NCBI GenBank assembly: GCA_009783865.1
Contig: WRCR01000216.1
Location: 1-6,939 of the forward strand
Source of the DNA: Planctomycetaceae bacterium
Lineage (GTDB): Bacteria > Planctomycetota > Planctomycetia > Pirellulales > Thermoguttaceae
Length of the DNA stretch: 6,939 bases
Reading direction: 5' to 3'
Positions 1-5,242 of this stretch are shown piece after piece. The translations under genes and the position numbers were made by a program. A model generated the notes under the pieces. The model was given only the letters and a program-made list of their open reading frames with translations. It searched no databases and had not been told where the DNA came from. Position 1 is the first letter of the stretch; each line of letters begins with the position of its first letter.

Positions 1-1541
1 GAGTCATCGAGTTTCACGCCCTTTATTGCCGCAGTAGGTCCAAGCATTTCCTGCATACCGGGTCCGCCTTTCGGACCTTCAAATCGGATAACCACGACAT
101 CACCGGCTTTCACTTTGCCGGAAACAATTCCTTCGTATGCTTCCGGTTCAGAATCGAAAACCACAGCCGGACCTTTATGTTTCAACATGTTCGGCAGCAC
201 TCCCGCCGTTTTGACAACCGCTCCTTTCGGGGCAAGATTGCCGTAAAGTATTGCCAGTCCGCCGGTTTGGGAATACGCATTTTCGCAGGGACGGATACAA
301 TCAAGCGGGTCAAACGGTAAATCCAACTCCGCCGGATTGGTGACCGTCTGTTTTACGCTCATCGGTTTAACCGTCCGCTTTCCGCCCGGTATGACGGAGT
401 ACATTTTCTTCGCCTCTATCTGAACTTTCGGTGAGCGCAAATCGAATTTGTCAATTACTTTGCCGAGTTTTTTGCCGGAAACGGTAACAACTTTTTCGTT
501 CAGAAGTCCCGGTTTGCCGCGGCGGACTTCGCCCAATATCGTGTAAATGCCGCCGGAGTTGTGAATATCTTCGATGTGATAATCGCAACTCGGTGCAACT
601 TTGCAGATATTCGGGGTCTTTTCGCTCAATTCGTTGAACTTTTCCATTGAATAATCGAGACCCGATTCTCTGGCTATCGCTAATAAATGCAAAACGGTGT
701 TGGTACTACCGCCCATTGCCAAGTCGAGAATCATTGCGTTATCGATGGACGAAGCCGTGATAATTTCCCGCGGCAGAATTCCCTTTTTACCGTTTTCCAA
801 CTCGTGAACCATCTGGACGATGCGTTTTGCCGCTTTTTTGTAAAGCGTTTTACGGTAAGCACTTGTGGCAAGTATTGTTCCGTTTCCCGGAAGTGCAATA
901 CCGATTGCTTCGCAAAGGCAGTTCATGCTGTTTGCGGTGAACATTCCGCTGCAACTTCCGCAGGTGGGGCAACTTCGTCTTTCGGCATCGAGCAATTCTT
1001 CGGCAGAAAGTTTGCCGTTCTGCTTTGCGGCTGCTTTGCCGAAAACGGAAATCAAGTCGAGTGAGTCCTTCGGACAGCGTTTGCCGTCTGCGCTGAGTCC
1101 GGCTTCCATTGGACCGCCGCTGACGAAAATTGCAGGGATATTGCAGCGGACTGCCGCCATTAACATACCCGGTGTGATTTTATCGCAGTTTGGGATACAA
1201 ATCATTCCGTCGAATTGATGCGCCTGCACCATTGTTTCGACGGCATCGGCAATAATTTCCCGACTGGCGAGGGAGTATTTCATGCCGTTGTGTCCCATTG
1301 CGATGCCGTCGCAAACACCAATGGTATTGAAGACAAACGGCACGCCGCCTGCATCGCGGACTGCTCTTTTGACGAATTGGGCAACTTCGTTGAGATGAAC
1401 GTGTCCCGGAACTACATCGACGTGAGAGGAAACGACAGCGATGAACGGCTTGTCGAAGTCCTTTTCGTCAATTCCGCAGGCGCGCAATAAACTTCGGTGT
1501 GCAGCGCGGGCATCACCTTTTTTGACAGTATCAGAACGCAT
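1..1541 (-). CDS. ilvD: Dihydroxy-acid dehydratase IlvD (C-terminus outside window)
   Basis: IlvD is a cytosolic iron-sulfur dehydratase that converts 2,3-dihydroxyisovalerate and 2,3-dihydroxy-3-methylvalerate to the 2-keto acids leading to valine, leucine and isoleucine. The reverse strand reads open from ATG at 1541 to the window edge, giving 513 codons. It is close to E. coli IlvD (616 aa) along its whole visible length: VPGHVHL (44-50), CDGIAMGH (77-84), the family signature CDKITPG (119-125), SGGPMEAG (141-148), CPTCGSCSGMFTAN (191-204), AMGGSTNTVLHLL (275-287) and EGPKGGPGMQEM (488-499). D78, D120 and K121 are the expected metal-site residues; C119 and C194/C197 are likely cluster ligands. 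No Cys lies at residues 33-50, where the [2Fe-2S] type has a ligand, so it resembles the E. coli [4Fe-4S] type. Roughly the last fifth, including the second family signature (TDGRxSGG), lies beyond the window, so intactness cannot be judged. The start is supported by AAGGAG 6 nt upstream. No other amino-acid gene is visible. Confidence 0.97.
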   Translation of the reverse strand, partial: MRSDTVKKGDARAAHRSLLRACGIDEKDFDKPFIAVVSSHVDVVPGHVHLNEVAQFVKRAVRDAGGVPFVFNTIGVCDGIAMGHNGMKYSLASREIIADAVETMVQAHQFDGMICIPNCDKITPGMLMAAVRCNIPAIFVSGGPMEAGLSADGKRCPKDSLDLISVFGKAAAKQNGKLSAEELLDAERRSCPTCGSCSGMFTANSMNCLCEAIGIALPGNGTILATSAYRKTLYKKAAKRIVQMVHELENGKKGILPREIITASSIDNAMILDLAMGGSTNTVLHLLAIARESGLDYSMEKFNELSEKTPNICKVAPSCDYHIEDIHNSGGIYTILGEVRRGKPGLLNEKVVTVSGKKLGKVIDKFDLRSPKVQIEAKKMYSVIPGGKRTVKPMSVKQTVTNPAELDLPFDPLDCIRPCENAYSQTGGLAILYGNLAPKGAVVKTAGVLPNMLKHKGPAVVFDSEPEAYEGIVSGKVKAGDVVVIRFEGPKGGPGMQEMLGPTAAIKGVKLDD

Positions 1542-1547
1542 AGTATT

Positions 1548-1553
1548 CTCCTT
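1548..1553 (-). promoter_or_regulatory. Ribosome binding site of ilvD
   Basis: AAGGAG on the minus strand, 6 nt before the ATG at 1541. It is part of a longer stretch, AAAAGGAGAATA, that also precedes the MFS gene. It fixes the ilvD start. Confidence 0.85.
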
Positions 1554-1577
1554 TTGAATTGAATAAATTGTGCATGC

Positions 1578-1606
1578 ATTTTACGGCAATGCTTTGTGAA
1601 AAACAA
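1578..1606 (-). promoter_or_regulatory. Probable sigma-70 promoter of ilvD
   Basis: On the minus strand the -10 is TAAAAT (1583-1578, 5 of 6 matches) and the -35 is TTGTTT (1606-1601, 3 of 6 matches), with a 17-bp spacer. The predicted start near 1571 falls in the palindrome TGCATGCA (1571-1578) and would leave a leader of about 30 nt containing the Shine-Dalgarno. The -35 is weak, so an activator or another sigma factor is possible. No leader peptide or riboswitch-like fold of the kind used for branched-chain attenuation fits in such a short leader. Confidence 0.45.
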
Positions 1607-1628
1607 GGGTAAAAAGCGCAGGATTACT

Positions 1629-1643
1629 GTATTTATGAAATAC
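1629..1643. promoter_or_regulatory. Short palindrome upstream of the ilvD promoter
   Basis: GTATTT and AAATAC form a perfect 6-bp inverted repeat around ATG, starting 23 bp upstream of the proposed ilvD -35. The size and place suit a regulator site, but AT-rich DNA produces such repeats by chance. Confidence 0.2.
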
Positions 1644-1722
1644 GCCTAACCGCCAATTCACACCCATCAAAAAGTGCATCATTTTACGTCATATTTTTCA
1701 AAACAATACATTATTCTAACAC

Positions 1723-1778
1723 ATAATCGTATTTTGTGAAAAATTCATATCTTAAAAAATAAAAAACTATACGATTAT
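1723..1778. promoter_or_regulatory. 10-bp perfect inverted repeat, candidate activator site
   Basis: ATAATCGTAT (1723-1732) and its exact reverse complement ATACGATTAT (1769-1778) are separated by 36 bp of AT-rich DNA with A-tracts (1754-1766). Relative to the start predicted from the sigma-54-like promoter (about 1852), the arms lie near -130 and -80. That is the usual range for upstream sites of sigma-54 enhancer-binding proteins. A second A-rich tract (1799-1818) lies between the repeat and the promoter and could aid bending. The repeat is seen directly; its role is inferred. It could also serve ilvD, whose predicted start is about 150 bp away. Confidence 0.4.
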
Positions 1779-1817
1779 ACCCTTTAATTTCCGGCATTTG
1801 AAAAAAAATCAAAATAA

Positions 1818-1857
1818 ATTCCATTTGGCACAGTATTTGTGATACTCACAGTGGAAT
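1818..1857. repeat. Nested inverted repeats around the sigma-54-like element
   Basis: ATTCCA (1818-1823) pairs with TGGAAT (1852-1857), and inside it AGTAT (1832-1836) pairs with ATACT (1842-1846). The repeats straddle the -24/-12 region and the predicted start. They could be an operator or a DNA hairpin, or they may be coincidental. Confidence 0.3.
1825..1842 (+). promoter_or_regulatory. Sigma-54-like -24/-12 promoter
   Basis: TTGGCAC followed by AGTAT and TTGTGA matches the sigma-54 consensus TGGCAC-N5-TTGCW at every conserved position except the C of the -12 GC, which is T here. The -24 half is perfect and the spacing is exact. Transcription would start near 1852 and read through the hairpin at 1863-1880 into the ORF at 1904. 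An extended -10 reading (TGTGATACT, 1838-1846) for sigma-70 is possible but lacks a good -35. The element is also embedded in inverted repeats (see 1818-1857). Confidence 0.5.
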
Positions 1858-1862
1858 GAAGC

Positions 1863-1880
1863 CCTGACAATGGTGTCAGG
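1863..1880 (+). other. 5' leader hairpin
   Basis: CCTGACA (1863-1869) and TGTCAGG (1874-1880) form a perfect 7-bp stem with a 4-nt loop, ATGG. It would sit just after the predicted RNA 5' end and 10 nt before the AGGA ribosome binding site. A 5' stabilising hairpin or a protein-binding site is plausible. Confidence 0.5.
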
Positions 1881-1903
1881 CGGTCTCATAAGGAAAAATA
1901 AAA

Positions 1904-2113
1904 ATGTCCAAGAAGAATTCACAAGTAATAATAGGTGATTTGAGGGGGAAAAGTTTCGCCTTTCTGCTCTATTCGATTTGGATTCTAATAGGCAGACATT
2001 TATCCCAGACCGGCATATCCGCTTTAGTTTTTCAAACGAATTCTCGTTGCACAGTAGGAATTCGTCTTATTTCAGGAGTATGCCGCGCGATGCGAGAGTT
2101 CCGTGCGGTGTGA
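1904..2113 (+). CDS. Small hypothetical protein, possibly a degenerate prepilin-like gene
   Basis: This is a 69-codon ORF starting with ATG, 9 nt after AGGA (1891-1894), inside the sigma-54-like unit. The product is basic. It begins with a polar segment ending in RGKSF (14-18), followed by a hydrophobic stretch from about 18 to 30 (FAFLLYSIWILIG) that could be a single membrane segment; the rest is basic and Cys-poor (C49, C60). The GKSF-plus-hydrophobic layout recalls the N-terminus of type II pseudopilin-like proteins, but the essential FTLIE core and its Glu are missing and no pilin body follows. I recognise no family. A second frame is also open from 1939 to 2136 without a good start, so the evidence for coding is weak. 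It may be a real small protein, a pseudogene, or an incidental ORF on a structured RNA. Confidence 0.35.
   Translation: MSKKNSQVIIGDLRGKSFAFLLYSIWILIGRHLSQTGISALVFQTNSRCTVGIRLISGVCRAMREFRAV
2083..2108 (+). other. GC-rich stem-loop overlapping the end of the small ORF
   Basis: CCGCGCG (2083-2089) pairs with CGTGCGG (2102-2108) through 7 bp including one G-U, with a 12-nt loop. It ends 2 nt before the TGA of the small ORF (2111-2113) and has no U-tract, so it is not a terminator by itself. Confidence 0.4.
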
Positions 2114-2127
2114 ATGAAAAATGTTGG

Positions 2128-2160
2128 CACTATTAAATGACTTCTGTTGTTTTAATGGTG
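2128..2160 (+). other. Stem-loop before the terminator
   Basis: CACTATTAAA (2128-2137) pairs with TTTAATGGTG (2151-2160) over 10 bp with one U-G wobble and a 13-nt loop. It lies between the ORF stop and the terminator. The conserved wobble supports an RNA fold rather than a DNA site, but this is inference from one sequence. Confidence 0.45.
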
Positions 2161-2172
2161 GTAACTCCTGGG

Positions 2173-2204
2173 CTGCTCGGAACGCAAGTTTCGGGCAGTT
2201 TTTT
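2173..2204 (+). terminator. Intrinsic terminator of the small unit
   Basis: An 11-bp stem (2173-2183 with 2188-2198, two G-U pairs) is capped by a GNRA-type GCAA tetraloop and followed by six T (2199-2204). This is a textbook rho-independent terminator on the plus strand. It separates the small unit from the DUF4838 promoter 43 bp further on. Confidence 0.85.
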
Positions 2205-2246
2205 GTTGTTCCCGCAACTCGCCGCCCGCTGATCGTATTATTCTAC

Positions 2247-2274
2247 TTGAAAAAATAAACTCTGGTGCTACAAT
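2247..2274 (+). promoter_or_regulatory. Sigma-70 promoter of the DUF4838 gene cluster
   Basis: TTGAAA (2247-2252, 5 of 6 matches) and TACAAT (2269-2274, 5 of 6 matches) with a 16-bp spacer. The predicted start is near 2281, giving a leader of about 37 nt. No operator-like repeat is obvious around it. It probably drives the DUF4838 and MFS genes together. Confidence 0.65.
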
Positions 2275-2317
2275 CAGAAAAGCGTATAACCGATTTGACT
2301 TACTCCGAAACATAACA

Positions 2318-5194
2318 ATGATGAATCCCAACCGAATTATTACCGTTCTTTTCGTATTTCTGTCGTTTGCCGCTTGTTCGATTGTCTTCGCGCAAAAGGA
2401 AACGCCATCGCGCTTGGCAACTGACGGCAGTACCGAGTACATCATCGTCCTTCCTGCTGCGCCTTCGCCGGTTGAACAAACAGCAGCGAAGGAACTCAAA
2501 ACGCATCTTGAAGCGTCAACCGGTGCGGCATTTCCCGTCTTCCGTGAAAATGAATTGCCGGAAAGCGATGCAAAGAAACCGAAACTCGTAGTCGGCAACT
2601 CTGCTCTCATGCGGAAACTCTTGCCGAATGTCGAACCGGCAAAACTCTCTGCCGATGCCATCGTTTTGCAAACGGTCGGAAATGATATTATTCTCGCCGG
2701 ACATCCGCAGCGGGGAACACTTTACGCCGTCTATGAACTTCTCGAAAATCACGTCGGAGTCCGCTGGTGGTCGCTGACCGAAACAGATATTCCGAAGAAG
2801 CCGATATTGGAAATTCCGCCGCTGAACGTGCATTACGCTCCGAAACTGATTTACCGCGAAGCATATTATCTCGATGCCTTTGAAGATGTCTTCGGTGCGC
2901 GGCTCCGCTGCAACGGAAATAAGTCGCTGAACTCGCCGGAATACGGCGGACGAATGCAAATCATGGGCTTCGTTCATACTTTCGATATATTCATTCCGCC
3001 GGACAAATACTTCGATAAACATCCCGAATGGTTCAGTGAAATCAACGGCGAACGGAAAAAACACGGCGGTCAACTCTGTCTGACCAACGAAGAAATGACG
3101 CAGGAAATGATACGCGTAGTCATGAATGGACTGCGGGAGGACCCGTCAATGAAAATCGTGTCCGTCAGTCAAAACGATTGGCACGGATATTGTCAATGCG
3201 CCCGCTGCAATGCCGTTGCCGAAGAGGAAGGCGGCAATGTCGGCGGACAAGCGGGCTTGATGGTGCGGTTCGTCAACAAAATCGCCGAAGCGGTCGAAGA
3301 GGAATTTCCCGACGTTTTTGTCGATACTTTGGCTTACACATATACCCGCAAGCCGCCGAAACTTGTCAAGCCGAGAAAGAATGTTGTTATCCGGCTTTGT
3401 TCGATTGAATGTTCTTTCGTACAACCGCTCGACGGACCGCAGAACAAGTCCTTTCATGACGACATAGTGGCGTGGAGCCGGATGTCGCAGAACCTGTTCA
3501 TTTGGGATTACGTTACGAATTTTTCGGGATATATGCTGCCGCATCCGAACCTTCGTGTTTTGGCTCCGAACATTCGGTTTTTCGTCAATCACAACACTAT
3601 CGGTTTGTTGGAACAGGGTGACGCTTATTGCACGGCGGGCGACTTCGTCCGAATGAGAACCTGGGTTTTGTCGAAACTGCTCTGGAATCCCGACCTTGAC
3701 GACAAAGCGTTGTTCGATGAATTTCTCACCGGTTATTACGGCAAAGCGTCGGCTCCTTTCCTCAAGGAGTATTGGAATTTGCTTATTGACCGCGCCGAGC
3801 AAAGCGGTGTCTTTCTTGGCACATTTCAGCATTCGACTCATCATTGGCTTGATGACGCAACTTTCGTCAAAGCATATTGTTTGATGCAGCAGGCACTGGA
3901 TGCTGCCGAAACGGAAACGTACAAAAACCGCTTGCGGCGGGATAAAATGCCGATGGATATCGTCTTGTTGAAGGAACGTTATTATCCGCTGCGCCGTGAA
4001 GCAGAGCGGACGGGACAACCGTTTTTCGGTCCGCCTGACCCGCTTGCGGCAGTGGACGATTTTCTTGCACGCTGTAGGGAGTTTGACGTTGTCGCATACG
4101 AAGAGCGCAACTGGCAGCCGCAGTTTAATGAGTTTGCCCGGCTATTTCGTGAAGGTATCATTCCGCGAACCGCTCCGCCGCCGGAATTCTGCCGCGATTT
4201 GTTCGACGACAGTTGGCTTGACATACAGAATCATGAGTTTAACGTTTCGCCGAGGTTTCGTGCCGGTGCGTTCCAGCAGGTTGTGCGGAGTGCAGCCGAC
4301 CCCGCTGCGTCAAACGGATGGACAGCCAAAATCTCCGGAAATGCCCCAACCTGGATGGTAAATTACCGTTTCGGAAGAACGCTGGAGACGATGAAACCGT
4401 GTCAATCGGCGGTGTCTTCACCGAAGCCGCTATTTCGTCTCTTAGCGGCAGTGCGATGCGAAACGAAAAATACAGAAGGAACTGCCTTCACGCTCGGCAT
4501 TCACGATTTTGATGCGAAGAAAAGTGTTGCAACGAAATCCTTTTCTATCAACGAGGTTGCCGGACCGAATTATCGCTGGGTTGATTTTGGAACTATCGCT
4601 TTGGAACCGCAGCATACCATTTACTTTGCTCCTGCGGCAACGGCGCGCGGCGGGTTCATTTACGTTGACCGGCTAGTTCTTGTCAGAACGGATTCAATGG
4701 AATCCGTTTTCGAGGTTCCGTCTGTCATGCAAACCGGTCCCGATGGTGAAGCGTGGCAACTCATTCCGGCAGAGCAGCGGTTGGAGGCAACGCTTGCCGA
4801 TTTCGTATTGCCGTCGCCGGAAAAATACGGGATTTCTAACGACAAAGTCATCACGATGCCGGGAATCTACGATGGCAAAGCCGTAACATATCCGCTCGGC
4901 AAAGCGGCGGAGCAAATTGGGACGCGGGGCAACCTTTACGTTTTGGTGAGTTGCTGGTCGCAATCCGGCAATGGACCTGGTATCTTGTTCGGCATTACCG
5001 ATACTGCGGCAAAAAAGAATGTCGTTTCGGGCGCGATTTCCGTGAAGGCGGTCGGCGATAGATACGGCGGGTTGACTTGGTACAAGATAGGCGGCATTCC
5101 GCTGTCGAAGGACGGTGAACTTTGGTTTTCCGCACCGGGCAAACTCGGAAACATCAACGCGTCTTATATTGAACGGCTTGTGATTACGCCTTGA
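2318..5194 (+). CDS. Secreted DUF4838 glycoside-hydrolase-like protein
   Basis: This 958-residue exported protein is probably a glycan-active enzyme; its reaction is not established. A signal peptide covers residues 1-25 (basic start, hydrophobic 7-24, cleavage after VFA before Q26). Residues about 39-160 resemble the N-terminal domain of GH67 alpha-glucuronidases (AAKELKTHLEASTG, the VVGNS strand, GTLYAVYELLENHVGVRWW). Residues about 210-490 form the DUF4838 domain: VSVSQND (281-287), YCQCARC (291-297), RLCSIEC (359-365), IWDYVTNF (395-402), LEQGD (431-435) and DEFLTGYYGKA (467-477). A helical linker to about 620 leads to two related beta-rich modules (about 706-790 and 873-957), possibly carbohydrate-binding. 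E364 and E432 are candidate catalytic acids by position in conserved motifs only. There is no Shine-Dalgarno before the ATG-ATG start at 2318/2321; the signal peptide supports this start. Only 48 nt separate it from the MFS gene, which suggests an operon. Confidence 0.9.
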   Translation: MMNPNRIITVLFVFLSFAACSIVFAQKETPSRLATDGSTEYIIVLPAAPSPVEQTAAKELKTHLEASTGAAFPVFRENELPESDAKKPKLVVGNSALMRKLLPNVEPAKLSADAIVLQTVGNDIILAGHPQRGTLYAVYELLENHVGVRWWSLTETDIPKKPILEIPPLNVHYAPKLIYREAYYLDAFEDVFGARLRCNGNKSLNSPEYGGRMQIMGFVHTFDIFIPPDKYFDKHPEWFSEINGERKKHGGQLCLTNEEMTQEMIRVVMNGLREDPSMKIVSVSQNDWHGYCQCARCNAVAEEEGGNVGGQAGLMVRFVNKIAEAVEEEFPDVFVDTLAYTYTRKPPKLVKPRKNVVIRLCSIECSFVQPLDGPQNKSFHDDIVAWSRMSQNLFIWDYVTNFSGYMLPHPNLRVLAPNIRFFVNHNTIGLLEQGDAYCTAGDFVRMRTWVLSKLLWNPDLDDKALFDEFLTGYYGKASAPFLKEYWNLLIDRAEQSGVFLGTFQHSTHHWLDDATFVKAYCLMQQALDAAETETYKNRLRRDKMPMDIVLLKERYYPLRREAERTGQPFFGPPDPLAAVDDFLARCREFDVVAYEERNWQPQFNEFARLFREGIIPRTAPPPEFCRDLFDDSWLDIQNHEFNVSPRFRAGAFQQVVRSAADPAASNGWTAKISGNAPTWMVNYRFGRTLETMKPCQSAVSSPKPLFRLLAAVRCETKNTEGTAFTLGIHDFDAKKSVATKSFSINEVAGPNYRWVDFGTIALEPQHTIYFAPAATARGGFIYVDRLVLVRTDSMESVFEVPSVMQTGPDGEAWQLIPAEQRLEATLADFVLPSPEKYGISNDKVITMPGIYDGKAVTYPLGKAAEQIGTRGNLYVLVSCWSQSGNGPGILFGITDTAAKKNVVSGAISVKAVGDRYGGLTWYKIGGIPLSKDGELWFSAPGKLGNINASYIERLVITP

Positions 5195-5199
5195 TGCTT

Positions 5200-5224
5200 T
5201 GAATTTTATTTGTCTGAATTTTAT
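5200..5224 (+). repeat. 10-bp direct repeat between DUF4838 and MFS genes
   Basis: TGAATTTTAT occurs at 5200-5209 and again at 5215-5224, in the short spacer just upstream of the MFS ribosome binding site. There is no hairpin or U-tract, so no terminator interrupts the two genes. It is probably replication slippage or chance. Confidence 0.4.
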
Positions 5225-5230
5225 GTGAAA

Positions 5231-5236
5231 AGGAGA
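5231..5236 (+). promoter_or_regulatory. Ribosome binding site of the MFS gene
   Basis: AGGAGA, within AAAAGGAGAATA, ends 6 nt before GTG at 5243. It selects that GTG over the in-frame TTG at 5210, because translation from the TTG would read through this Shine-Dalgarno. Confidence 0.8.
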
Positions 5237-5242
5237 ATATCC

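Larger units (their letters stand above)
1852..2204 (+). ncRNA. Candidate independent small transcript, about 350 nt
   Basis: A promoter-like element (1825-1842) and a strong intrinsic terminator (2173-2204) bound this stretch, so it should be transcribed separately from the DUF4838 gene, which has its own promoter further on. The predicted RNA has a 7-bp hairpin 11 nt from its 5' end, a ribosome binding site with a 69-codon ORF, then stem-loops at 2083-2108 and 2128-2160 before the terminator. The structured 3' half could mark a functional RNA, or it could simply be the 3' end of a small mRNA. I recognise no known RNA family. Boundaries are inferred. Confidence 0.35.

Noticed and set aside
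687..1490. Several plus-strand ORFs opposite ilvD
   Set aside because: The minus strand encodes IlvD continuously with family motifs; these are antisense shadows.
2124..2141. Second TTGGCAC as another sigma-54 promoter
   Set aside because: The -12 position reads AATGA rather than TTGC, and the site lies in a stem-loop just before a terminator.
2363..2377. Lipobox (FAAC, Cys20) in the DUF4838 signal peptide
   Set aside because: F at -3 is atypical and the hydrophobic core continues past the Cys to a better signal peptidase I site after VFA (residue 25). A lipoprotein is not excluded but is less likely.
2152..2661. 169-codon minus-strand ORF across the DUF4838 promoter and start
   Set aside because: It overlaps a good terminator, a promoter and the signal-peptide region of the real gene and has no family likeness.
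3146..4018. 290-codon minus-strand ORF inside the DUF4838 gene
   Set aside because: It lies entirely antisense to a gene with clear domain motifs, has no recognisable domain and no convincing ribosome binding site; it is a shadow of codon bias.
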